NCBI GenBank assembly: GCA_964640775.1
Contig: CAZXIT010000003.1
Span: forward strand, 1-33,841
Reading direction: 5' to 3'
Length of the DNA: 33,841 bases
DNA from: CAYMUN01 sp964640775
GTDB lineage: Bacteria > Patescibacteriota > Saccharimonadia > Saccharimonadales > UBA4665
In this document: positions 15,126 through 22,064 of the stretch, one piece after another
How the letters are laid out: each line of letters opens with the position of its first letter
Position numbering within the stretch: position 1 is the first letter of the stretch
Program-made: the position numbers and the translations under genes
The notes under the pieces: generated by a model
What the model saw: the letters and a program-made list of their open reading frames with translations, nothing else
What the model was told of the DNA's origin: nothing
The model's database searches: none

Positions 15126-16100
15126 CTAGCTCTTTGCCGCCCGAATTCCCTCAGTGTCAAACAGGGCGATTGACCGCTGCGCATAGGCAGTCATCATCTC
15201 AATATCGCTGGGGAACGCAAAGCGCATACCGCCTATATAAATTGGGTCGGTGTTAGGATCTAAGTATGTCGACATAGTATCGTCTAATTTCCAGCTGGAG
15301 TGGTAGTTGGCTAGCATAAACAGCTGCCTGGCAGGCGGGTAATATACGGTACCCGACCGCAGCTCTACGTGGTTAAGTATGGCTCCCGCCCGCAGTATAC
15401 GATGAAGCTCGGCAACCCGATTAGCAGCACCAGCCGCCGGCCCCCAGTCTTGCTGGCCGCCGCCAAAGGGGTAGGCGACATCCTGGTATATATCCAGCAG
15501 GCTTGAGACATGGCCGACATCCAGGCGGCCGAGTACCGCGGTGGCGGTCTCAATTTGAGGCCCGCCTGGTTTGCGGAGCATGAGAGGTACATTCTCAGGC
15601 CGTATCAGGCTGTCTTTTTTTTCGCTGGCGAGAGCTGATAACTCCGGGCGTTTGCCGGGCTGGAATATTTCTTGCAGCAGCCGGCCGCCAATGCGTCGCA
15701 AGAACGCCTTTTCCTCGACGGGGTAATAGCGCGGCCCTGGCGGCTGGTCTTCGGGAAAACGTTCCTGCTCGCGCTTTATGCCGCGGCCCTTGTCAAGGTT
15801 AAAGACTGTCGTAGTGACGTCATAGTCATTATCGACTCCCTCGACAATACAGCTGTCCAGCTCTCCCCATTCGCTGCGCACTAAATCAGGAGCCAGCTTG
15901 GCGGCCGGAGAAATCCTGACGCTGTAACTTTCCGGCAAATCATGTTCGGTTTCGGTGGCTGTCGATCCAGCAACCGAGCCTATCTCTCTGACGAAGCCGA
16001 TAAATGCCAGAGATGCTGCCACCTCGAGTTCTTGAATCGAATCAAACGGGCTGTCGAAGTCTACGGGGGCCAGATCTCCCGCACCTCTGGTAATACGCAT
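15126..16100 (-). CDS. Unrecognised protein divergent from trpR
   Basis: 324 aa, soluble, no family recognised. The N-terminal region has a hydrophobic helix (ELEVAASLAFIGFVREIG, about 27-44). The C-terminal half contains LDVGHVSSLLDIYQDVAYPFGGG and a YHSSWKLDD segment. Its promoter (TTGACA-17-CATAAT) faces away from the trpR promoter, with only 31 bp between the two -35 boxes, so TrpR might also influence it; its own -10 does not carry the CTAG pair. The ATG is 8 bp after the -10 and the message is probably leaderless. Confidence 0.7.
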   Translation of the reverse strand: MRITRGAGDLAPVDFDSPFDSIQELEVAASLAFIGFVREIGSVAGSTATETEHDLPESYSVRISPAAKLAPDLVRSEWGELDSCIVEGVDNDYDVTTTVFNLDKGRGIKREQERFPEDQPPGPRYYPVEEKAFLRRIGGRLLQEIFQPGKRPELSALASEKKDSLIRPENVPLMLRKPGGPQIETATAVLGRLDVGHVSSLLDIYQDVAYPFGGGQQDWGPAAGAANRVAELHRILRAGAILNHVELRSGTVYYPPARQLFMLANYHSSWKLDDTMSTYLDPNTDPIYIGGMRFAFPSDIEMMTAYAQRSIALFDTEGIRAAKS

Positions 16101-16108
16101 AATGATAG

Positions 16109-16137
16109 ATTATGACAAAAATTAGCTAATTTGTCAA
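16109..16137 (-). promoter_or_regulatory. Sigma70-type promoter of the gene divergent from trpR
   Basis: On the minus strand, a perfect TTGACA (16137-16132), a 17-bp spacer, CATAAT (16114-16109), then 8 bp to the ATG at 16100. Confidence 0.75.
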
Positions 16138-16168
16138 TTTTACTTATAAAGAACAGCGGGTAAAACGC

Positions 16169-16197
16169 TTGACCCCACCATACTAGTATGCTAGTAT
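16169..16197 (+). promoter_or_regulatory. Sigma70-type promoter of the trpR operon
   Basis: TTGACC (16169-16174), a 17-bp spacer, TAGTAT (16192-16197), then 7 bp to the ATG at 16205. The spacer and -10 lie inside the trp-operator-like palindrome, which suits repression by steric exclusion of RNA polymerase. Confidence 0.75.
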
Positions 16198-16201
16198 GGT
16201 G
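16176..16201. promoter_or_regulatory. TrpR operator
   Basis: A perfect inverted repeat: left arm CACCATACTAG (16176-16186), 4-bp centre TATG, right arm CTAGTATGGTG (16191-16201). The two CTAG half-sites are exactly 4 bp apart, the spacing of the E. coli trp operator (CTAG-TTAA-CTAG). It directly precedes a trpR gene, which supports autoregulation. Confidence 0.85.
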
Positions 16202-16204
16202 CTT

Positions 16205-16486
16205 ATGTCGAGTTTTGATGATTTTATTGCGCTGACCTACAGCACTGCTATTCGGGACAAAATGCTGCTCGAAGATCTGCTTATTGGTGTCACGACACCT
16301 AAAGAACGCCGCGAACTCGCCCAGCGGATTGAGATAATCAAGCGGCTGATTGCCGGGCAGCCCCAGCAGCAAATAGCTGCCGATCTCGGCGTAGGTATCG
16401 CAACGGTAACACGGGGCTCCAAGGAACTGGCTGAGGGCAGGTTTAAAGCGCTGAAGACAAAGCATAATGATACAAGGAGCCTATGA
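16205..16486 (+). CDS. trpR: Trp repressor
   Basis: 93 aa from the ATG at 16205; an in-frame ATG at 16196 lies inside the -10 box and is rejected. All-helical TrpR fold: TTPKERRELAQRIEIIKRLI (30-49), then a helix-turn-helix with QQQIAADLGVGIATVTRGSKEL (54-75). The L-tryptophan-contacting positions of E. coli TrpR are matched by Thr31, Arg41 and Arg70. The block GIATVTRGS marks true TrpR rather than the YerC relatives. An operator overlaps its promoter. Its TGA stop overlaps the next gene's ATG (ATGATG), so the first four genes form one operon. Confidence 0.92.
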   Translation: MSSFDDFIALTYSTAIRDKMLLEDLLIGVTTPKERRELAQRIEIIKRLIAGQPQQQIAADLGVGIATVTRGSKELAEGRFKALKTKHNDTRSL

Positions 16487-17403
16487 TGGCTGATCGTTTC
16501 GACACAATCCACGTATATGATATCGACACTGCGCCGCTTGATCCGCTCAATCGCAAGGCTGTCCTGGCCATGCAGGCCACAGGGTTATTTGTGGACGGCG
16601 ACGATCGTTTTGAGGAATCGAACGGGCTGCTGCATGCTGCTGCCCAAGAAGTAGACAGGCCGCCAACGATGACATATGAGGACTTGGTATTTATCAACCC
16701 GGTATTTGGCCAGGTGAGAGTCATGGCGGCCGATCCAGTGGCTGCCGGCGATGAAGCAAACTTTTATCAAGCCCACCGCATCATAGAAGGCCATCTCTAC
16801 GGCGCGATTGAAAAACTTGTCTACTTGGACGCCAACCCCGATGGACATACCGAGGGCAGGGAAGCGTTCGGGCCTGGCGCCAGAGAAGCCGGCTTTGCCG
16901 GCACTGAATATACCCCCGTCGAAGAATTGGCCTTTGCGGTCCAAGGCTTGATAGCCCTGCATACGAGTTTGGATGCCAAAACGTTTTCGGCTTTCCGTCC
17001 ATATTTTGCGGGCCTGAATGGCTACCCGGGCGCCAGTGGCCTGTATTCAGAATCAATTCCTATAATTGATTTGCTGGTGCATGGCGGAAGCAACCTGCAA
17101 TCGGCAGAACGCGATCAAATTGCGGCGAATCTTAACGATGGCCTGTATCCGGATCAAAATAATCATGCTGCTTTGCTGGAGAGTTTGCTGGCAGAAGAAC
17201 ACCCGCAGATGTATTTGCCTGAAGACACTAGGCTGGGGATGGTCAGACAGCTGAATGGCTTTAGGCGCCTCCACAGGGGGAGTGTCAAAAAGCTTCTGCC
17301 TGAAGTGTTTTCCGGAAAAGAAGAAGGCAGTGCCGGGACCGTAAACGTCCCAGGCTACCTGGAAAGCAAAGTAATTGCGATTCAGCGGGGAAGCCAGCAA
17401 TGA
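16486..17403 (+). CDS. PrnB / indoleamine 2,3-dioxygenase-like haem protein
   Basis: 305 aa from the ATG at 16486 (AGGAG 6 bp upstream; another ATG at 16483 is too close). No one-line signature exists, so this call rests on three blocks in the right order. These are FRPYFAGLNGYPGASGLYSE (170-189) leading to IPIIDLLVHG (191-200), which matches the LRPFY...MPLFVLEHVLWG-like region of PrnB and the substrate helix of IDO; RLHRGSVKKLL (261-271), whose His263 would be the proximal haem ligand; and GSAGT (281-285), comparable to the GTGGT-like loop of IDO and TDO. PrnB rearranges the tryptophan ring in pyrrolnitrin synthesis; IDO opens it. TrpR control fits a tryptophan substrate. The exact reaction is unknown. 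Confidence 0.62.
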   Translation: MADRFDTIHVYDIDTAPLDPLNRKAVLAMQATGLFVDGDDRFEESNGLLHAAAQEVDRPPTMTYEDLVFINPVFGQVRVMAADPVAAGDEANFYQAHRIIEGHLYGAIEKLVYLDANPDGHTEGREAFGPGAREAGFAGTEYTPVEELAFAVQGLIALHTSLDAKTFSAFRPYFAGLNGYPGASGLYSESIPIIDLLVHGGSNLQSAERDQIAANLNDGLYPDQNNHAALLESLLAEEHPQMYLPEDTRLGMVRQLNGFRRLHRGSVKKLLPEVFSGKEEGSAGTVNVPGYLESKVIAIQRGSQQ

Positions 17404-18329
17404 CTAAAATTGGAATCGGCCTGCCAGGGCTCAGCATCGCTGAGACCAGAGCTTCGGCCCAAGCAGCTGCCCAGCACGAGTTTGATAGCTTTTCGGTGTA
17501 CGGTGACTTAGGCGACTTGCCACCCTACGCGGTGCTTCACGCAAGTGCGGATTTGCTGCAGGGCTCTTCAATCAAACGCATCGGACCCATGGGTATTCCC
17601 GCAGGCTTGCAGCACCCGGCGGTCATTGGCGTGCATGCTGCAGCGCTGGAAGAGCAGCTGCCCGGCCAGTCATCACTGGGTTTGGTGCGAGGTGCATTTT
17701 TGGATCAGATTGGCGAAAAGCCTGCCACTTTGGATCAGCTGCGCCAATCAGTCGCTACCGCTCGCCAAACATTTGAGGAGCGCGGGCTGGAAGTGCCCAT
17801 ATTTTTGGGGGGCTTTGGTCCAAAGCTGCTGGCTATGGCCGGGCAATTGGCTGTCGACGGCGTCAAGCTGGGTGGCACAACAAATCCGGCACTAGCCGCC
17901 AGTGCCAGGGAAAGAATTGCCAATCCTGACGTGGCGGTTGTCTTAGGCGCGGTTAGCGTGATTGATTCTGACAGACGGGCTGCCAGAGCTTTGGCACGGT
18001 ACGAGGTGGCAAAATATCTGAGAGTTGTGGGCTATTTTGATATGACACTTGATCCGGATGACACCGAATCACTCGCTCAGTTCACGGCCCGTTTTGATGC
18101 CGGAGATGCGCTTGCCAGCAGCTCAATTTCTGACTCCATGCTAGATAAATTTGCGGTTGCCGGCACTCCAGACGACGCCATTGCGCTGCTTAAAAAAATG
18201 GACGGCGTCGTGGACTGCTTCGAATTTGGCACGCCGCATGGTTTGGGCAATCGTCCGGACGCCATACAATACATTGGAGACACAATTGTTCAAGAAATGG
18301 AGAACCATCATGGATTACGAACTGTTTGA
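17400..18329 (+). CDS. LLM-class flavin-dependent oxidoreductase
   Basis: 309 aa TIM-barrel protein of the luciferase-like / F420-dependent reductase group. Visible: IGIGLPGLSIAET at the start, IGPMGIPAGLQHPAVIGVHAAALEE (about 61-85), LGLVRGAFLDQIG, EVPIFLGGFGPKLLAMAGQLAVDGVKLGG (about 135-162, flavin or F420 phosphate region) and a C-terminal FEFGTPHGLGNRPDAIQYIGD. The cofactor (FMN or F420) cannot be told; no F420 genes are visible. The start overlaps the stop of the haem protein gene (ATGA), so the two are coupled and may act in sequence on an indole compound. Confidence 0.85.
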   Translation: MTKIGIGLPGLSIAETRASAQAAAQHEFDSFSVYGDLGDLPPYAVLHASADLLQGSSIKRIGPMGIPAGLQHPAVIGVHAAALEEQLPGQSSLGLVRGAFLDQIGEKPATLDQLRQSVATARQTFEERGLEVPIFLGGFGPKLLAMAGQLAVDGVKLGGTTNPALAASARERIANPDVAVVLGAVSVIDSDRRAARALARYEVAKYLRVVGYFDMTLDPDDTESLAQFTARFDAGDALASSSISDSMLDKFAVAGTPDDAIALLKKMDGVVDCFEFGTPHGLGNRPDAIQYIGDTIVQEMENHHGLRTV

Positions 18330-18630
18330 TCTGGAGATCACGACTGTTGGCGATCCCGCGACATTCAATTGTTCGCATAGGGCTGGTGATGGATTGCTTG
18401 TCCGGGCTGAAAACATATCCTTTTTACCTGGCACAGAGCGGTTTTCCCACTACGCACTAGCTGTTTTAATGCCATTTATTGCGGCCAAACAGCGCGCTGA
18501 GCAAACAGCTGACTGGATGTACAGCGAGGCCCGCATCGCTTGCCCTGATCCTGACTGCGGGGCTCGTTTTGAGTTCAAACGGCTTCCCAAGCAGACGTAC
18601 ACCTATAAGCCGAGAGCAGCAAAAAACTAG
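18310..18630 (+). CDS. TIGR04076-type small protein
   Basis: 106 aa, starting MDYELFDLEIT inside the last 20 bp of the upstream oxidoreductase gene, with a GGAGAACC sequence before the ATG. The arrangement fits the TIGR04076 family: an N-terminal strand, a C/H segment (NCSHRAGDGLLV), a central helix (YALAVLMPFIAAKQRAE) and the terminal ACPDPDCGARFEFKRL. Cysteines in CPDPDC may bind a metal or be redox active. Such proteins are often next to oxidoreductases, but no function is established. A longer reading frame upstream is not needed. Confidence 0.7.
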   Translation: MDYELFDLEITTVGDPATFNCSHRAGDGLLVRAENISFLPGTERFSHYALAVLMPFIAAKQRAEQTADWMYSEARIACPDPDCGARFEFKRLPKQTYTYKPRAAKN

Positions 18631-18670
18631 CCGGATACCAAGCAGCAGCCTGCCGGAGCGCATAACGGAC

Positions 18671-18700
18671 TTGCTTTATTGTAAGAATAGGTGATAAAGT
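18671..18700 (+). promoter_or_regulatory. Possible internal promoter before chorismate mutase
   Basis: TTGCTT (18671-18676), an 18-bp spacer, TAAAGT (18695-18700) in the 94-bp gap before 18725. No CTAG pair is present here, so any transcript from it would escape direct TrpR control. Confidence 0.35.
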
Positions 18701-18724
18701 TGTCATTACTTATCCGGAGTAATG

Positions 18725-19069
18725 ATGTCTGATACAGGTAGATCCCCATACGAGGCCGAACTTGCCGCCCAGCGAGACATTATCGATGCGACCGACGCAG
18801 AAATTGTCGTCCTGATCAACAGGCGGACTGCTGCTGCCTTGCAAATTGGCCGGATCAAGGCCGACAATGGCCTGCCAATATATGTTGGCTCGCGCGAAGG
18901 AGAGGTCTTAGATAAAGTATCAGCCGCAAACCAGGGCGGTATCGTCCCGGATGAGGAAATGAGGGGCCTGTTTAGCGGTATTATGAAGGCCAGTCGAGCC
19001 GCACAGCAGCGTCTGCACGACGAGGGACGGCCAGCGCCCGGGCAGCAGCTTATACCGGAGAGCATGTAA
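18725..19069 (+). CDS. Chorismate mutase, AroQ class
   Basis: 114 aa, single-domain all-helical chorismate mutase that converts chorismate to prephenate. The active-site pattern of E. coli AroQ is present in order: Arg in AAQRDIID, Arg in LINRRT, Lys in GRIKAD, Arg-Glu in GSREGEVL, and Gln in SRAAQQRL. GGAG (18716-18719) is 5 bp before this ATG and only 2 bp before the ATG at 18722, so 18725 is preferred. No signal peptide. It is unusual that no other shikimate or aromatic biosynthesis gene lies nearby. Confidence 0.9.
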   Translation: MSDTGRSPYEAELAAQRDIIDATDAEIVVLINRRTAAALQIGRIKADNGLPIYVGSREGEVLDKVSAANQGGIVPDEEMRGLFSGIMKASRAAQQRLHDEGRPAPGQQLIPESM

Positions 19070-19091
19070 ATTTTAAAGGAATGGAGCAGAT

Positions 19092-20108
19092 ATGATAGGA
19101 TCACCAGATAGAGTTATCACCGGCTTTCGGCCAACCAGCGATCTGACGATCGGCAATTATCTCGGTGCCGTAAAACCATCGGTGGATTTGCAGAACGACC
19201 CCAGGATAGACCTGTACGTATTTGTTGCGGACATGCACGGCTTAACTGACGGCGACCCTCGGGATATAGCACCCTATCGCCACGCCGTGGTGAGAGACTG
19301 CATGGCTTTGGGCATCGATCCTCAGGTGGCGACCCTGTATCTCCAGAGTGATATTGAAGCTCAGACTGTACAGATCGCAAATCGGCTAGCGCCGCATATT
19401 AGCGTCAGTGAACTTGCCAGGACTCCAAACCTGAAAGAAAAAATGCAGGCTGCGGTCAGGAAAGGCGATGTCGATGACGATGATGCTGCCAAAGCGAATT
19501 ACGCTTTGCTTGGCTACCCGGTTTTGATGGCCGCTGATATCTTCGCGCAGCGATCCTCGCTGGTAGCTGTCGGCGAGGACCAGGAGCCGCATCTCGAGCT
19601 GGCTCGGACTATGGCCCGACGATTTAATAGTACGTTTGACACCAAGGTACTAGTTACTCCGCGCATACTGGGGATTCAGTCGCTTCGCATACTTGCACTT
19701 GACGGCAAAGGCAAGATGAGTAAAACCAATCCCGGCCAGGCGATTATATTGACCGATGATCCGGAACTTGCTGCCCAAAAAATTAAACGAGCCACGACTG
19801 CTGGTGCCGGGGAGATGAATGATACCATTGAGAGCCATTTTCTCGTTGCCAAATCGACAGCCCGTACAGATGAACAAAGGCAGCGCCTCAAGGAGCTCAA
19901 AGCAGCGCATATTGGCGGCACGGCGGTCATGAAAGAGTTCAAAGCTGTGTGGAGCGAGATCACCGCAGCGACGCTCGACGACTTCCAGCAGGCTCGAGCT
20001 AAAATTAGCGACAATGACGTTACCGGCGCGCTGCGATATGGCGCCGACAAAGCGGAGCGCAACGCAACAGCGATTCTGGGCCAGATGAAAGAGGTAATGG
20101 GCTTTTAG
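19092..20108 (+). CDS. trpS: Tryptophanyl-tRNA synthetase
   Basis: 338 aa, full length. Class I synthetase that charges tRNA-Trp. Motifs: TIGN (19-22) as the HIGH equivalent in TSDLTIGNYLGAV, FVADMHGLT, AVGEDQEPHLELAR, and KMSKT (208-212). The C-terminal helices end in a typical TrpS tail (GALRYGADKAERNATAILGQMKEVMGF). It follows chorismate mutase by 22 bp with GGAG upstream, and belongs to the 3' end of the TrpR-controlled gene set. I cannot tell whether it is the only trpS or a second, possibly resistant, copy. Confidence 0.93.
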   Translation: MIGSPDRVITGFRPTSDLTIGNYLGAVKPSVDLQNDPRIDLYVFVADMHGLTDGDPRDIAPYRHAVVRDCMALGIDPQVATLYLQSDIEAQTVQIANRLAPHISVSELARTPNLKEKMQAAVRKGDVDDDDAAKANYALLGYPVLMAADIFAQRSSLVAVGEDQEPHLELARTMARRFNSTFDTKVLVTPRILGIQSLRILALDGKGKMSKTNPGQAIILTDDPELAAQKIKRATTAGAGEMNDTIESHFLVAKSTARTDEQRQRLKELKAAHIGGTAVMKEFKAVWSEITAATLDDFQQARAKISDNDVTGALRYGADKAERNATAILGQMKEVMGF

Positions 20109-20139
20109 CTTGTCTAAAGAGTGGTTCTCGGCTTGTCTG

Positions 20140-20439
20140 CTATAGGCTGTCGTAACAGACGCAGCCCGACATGCCGGCAGTCAAATCACAGGAGGTATTG
20201 GCCGGGATGCGTACTGCATCACCAGGCTGCACTGAAGTTATGGCACCGCCGGTGCTGAGTTTTAGCGACCCTTCGGCACACCACAGCGTACGGTCTTGAC
20301 CAAATTGGCGCTGTTCAATTGCTTGGAAGGCGTCCGCGGCCCATCTCTCTGCAGTAATCTGACGTGACTGCAAAAAAATAAGCAGCTCTTCCTCGGATGA
20401 CTCGTAGACCTTTGACCAGCGGAATTTTTGCAGCTTCAT
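20140..20439 (-). CDS. Small cupin-like protein
   Basis: 99 aa. The C-terminal 60 residues (DRTLWCAEGSLKLSTGGAITSVQPGDAVRIPANTSCDL) read as a single cupin barrel with the PGDAVRIPAN turn typical of cupin motif 2; the first motif's His pair is not obvious, so metal binding is doubtful. Function unknown. It converges on trpS. An extended -10 (TGC-TACTAT, 20456-20448 on the minus strand) ends 8 bp before the ATG, with no ribosome binding site. Confidence 0.72.
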   Translation of the reverse strand: MKLQKFRWSKVYESSEEELLIFLQSRQITAERWAADAFQAIEQRQFGQDRTLWCAEGSLKLSTGGAITSVQPGDAVRIPANTSCDLTAGMSGCVCYDSL

Positions 20440-20500
20440 AGATTCTCATAGTAGCAGGTAATGGCTTTACGGCGCGTTTAACAGTACAATGATTGCTATC

Positions 20501-21121
20501 ATGGGCATCTACGCTGTTAAACCCCGCTTCCAGCAGTCACTCCGACCAGTCAAAGATTTTTTTGTCCGCCACCGCATCCATCCCACGATGATTAATGTCC
20601 TCGGACTGGCAGCCTCGATCATCACGGCTGGAGCAATTTTGCTTTCCCAGCAGAGCTACTGGTTTTTGCTGGCAGTGCCGTTTGCCACGACCTTTCGGAC
20701 GGCTTGCAACGCGCTGGACGGCTTAGTCTCCCGGGAGCTTGGCGTGGCTTCAGCCCTCGGAGAAGTCCTGAATGAACTGATTGATCGTATTTCTGACAGC
20801 ATTATTTTTTTCAGCGTGATTTACTTGCCGTCGACTAACAATACGCTGGGCTTCATGGCCCTCATCATTGTGCTGCTCAATAGCTACCTCGGTATTCTCA
20901 GTAAATCGGCCGGCGGTTCCCGCCAATACGGCGGCTTAATCGGCAAAGCCGACCGGATGATTTTGATCAGTGTGGCGGCGGTGCTGATCGTCATCACGCA
21001 GGAGCTGCAGATTTGGAATGGCTTCCTGTGGTTTATTGTTATCGGCACGCTGATTACTTTTGTCCAGCGGTTTATGATTACCAAACGTGAACTGCAGCGG
21101 CCTCATGCACGCCAGTCCTGA
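20501..21121 (+). CDS. ynbA: YnbA-like CDP-alcohol phosphatidyltransferase
   Basis: 206 aa from the ATG at 20501 (MGIYAVKPRFQ), which aligns with the start of E. coli YnbA; an ATG at 20489 overlaps a -10-like TACAAT. A six-helix membrane protein that would move a phosphatidyl group from CDP-diacylglycerol to an alcohol. The signature reads N-xx-DG-xx-SR-x8-G-xxx-N-xxx-D, in NALDGLVSRELG...LGEVLNELIDRISD. Two of the four usual Asp are Asn, as in YnbA, so this is a subfamily trait. GKADRMILI later in the protein is also YnbA-like. The acceptor alcohol is unknown. It overlaps the next gene. Confidence 0.82.
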   Translation: MGIYAVKPRFQQSLRPVKDFFVRHRIHPTMINVLGLAASIITAGAILLSQQSYWFLLAVPFATTFRTACNALDGLVSRELGVASALGEVLNELIDRISDSIIFFSVIYLPSTNNTLGFMALIIVLLNSYLGILSKSAGGSRQYGGLIGKADRMILISVAAVLIVITQELQIWNGFLWFIVIGTLITFVQRFMITKRELQRPHARQS

Positions 21122-22064
21122 CTTTGTAAACCCGTTCATGACGCCGCTGTTTGGCCAGCTGCTCGTGCGTTTGCTGCTAGTGTATGGCATTGCCGGTCTG
21201 CTGATACTGTGTATCTATCGCCGGACATCCTGGGAGCATTTCAAGCAGTCCAATCTAGTGCAGCGGTATGTCGGCTGGCTGCTGCTGACTCCTGTCTACT
21301 TAGTCGGCGTTTTCAGCGGGCGGATACCTGGCCTGCTGATTGCCGGCCTGTTTATGGTCGGCGCGGTCCTGGAGTTTGCCAAAATAGCCAAGCTGCCCAC
21401 CAGCTTTCGTCTGGCCATGGTCGGTCTGTCGGTGTGGAGCGTGCTGACAGCCAGCTACTTCACCGATTACTTTTACTCGCTGCCGCTGGTCTATTTCATT
21501 GTCCTGACGCCGCTAGCTATTCGGCTCAATGATCCCCAGAAATCCTTTTCGTCATTTGCGTTTGCCATGTACGGCAGTATCTGGCTGAGCTTTAGCCTGA
21601 GCCATATCGTGCTGCTGAGCGAATTTAATAATTCATTGGACCAGAGCCGAATCCTGCTGTTCCTCGTGGTATTCGCGGTGGCCTGCGCCGATATTGGCGG
21701 CTATGTGCTCGGCAAATGGTTTCACAAACTGCGGCTGCTCGATAATTACAAAGTAGCCAGACAGTTGAGCCCCAATAAAACCTATGTCGGTGCACTCGGC
21801 TATATCATAGGGGCCGGCCTGGCGATTTGGCTGCTGTATTTTGGCCTGCACCAGTATATGTCGGTCTGGCTGTGGGCACTAACAGCTGTTATTATTGGTA
21901 TTTTTTCGTTTGTCGGCGGGCTGACGCACTCGCTGTTTAAGCGCTACTTTGGTGTCAAAGACAGCGGTACGCTGATACCGGGCCATGGCGGCGTGATTGA
22001 CCGCCTGGACAGCATGGCCCGCGTCGTTGTCATCCTGTATTACTTTTTACGTGTCGCCATATAA
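21105..22064 (+). CDS. cdsA: CDP-diacylglycerol synthase (CdsA/YnbB-like)
   Basis: 319 aa from the ATG at 21105, which overlaps the ynbA-like gene by 17 bp; GTG at 21087 or ATG at 21138 are possible alternatives. Multi-pass membrane enzyme that makes CDP-diacylglycerol from phosphatidate and CTP. It has SPNKTYVG and the full family signature ending SLFKRYFGVKDSGTLIPGHGGVIDRLD. Together with the upstream gene it matches the ynbA-ynbB pair of E. coli. Its 3' end overlaps the convergent acpS by 18 bp. Confidence 0.9.
   Translation: MHASPDFVNPFMTPLFGQLLVRLLLVYGIAGLLILCIYRRTSWEHFKQSNLVQRYVGWLLLTPVYLVGVFSGRIPGLLIAGLFMVGAVLEFAKIAKLPTSFRLAMVGLSVWSVLTASYFTDYFYSLPLVYFIVLTPLAIRLNDPQKSFSSFAFAMYGSIWLSFSLSHIVLLSEFNNSLDQSRILLFLVVFAVACADIGGYVLGKWFHKLRLLDNYKVARQLSPNKTYVGALGYIIGAGLAIWLLYFGLHQYMSVWLWALTAVIIGIFSFVGGLTHSLFKRYFGVKDSGTLIPGHGGVIDRLDSMARVVVILYYFLRVAI

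Noticed and set aside
16196..16204. Earlier ATG for trpR at 16196
   Set aside because: It lies within the -10 box and operator; the promoter geometry fixes the start at 16205.
18151..18309. Upstream extension of the TIGR04076-type frame
   Set aside because: It would overlap the oxidoreductase gene by about 180 bp, and the family homology begins at the ATG at 18310.
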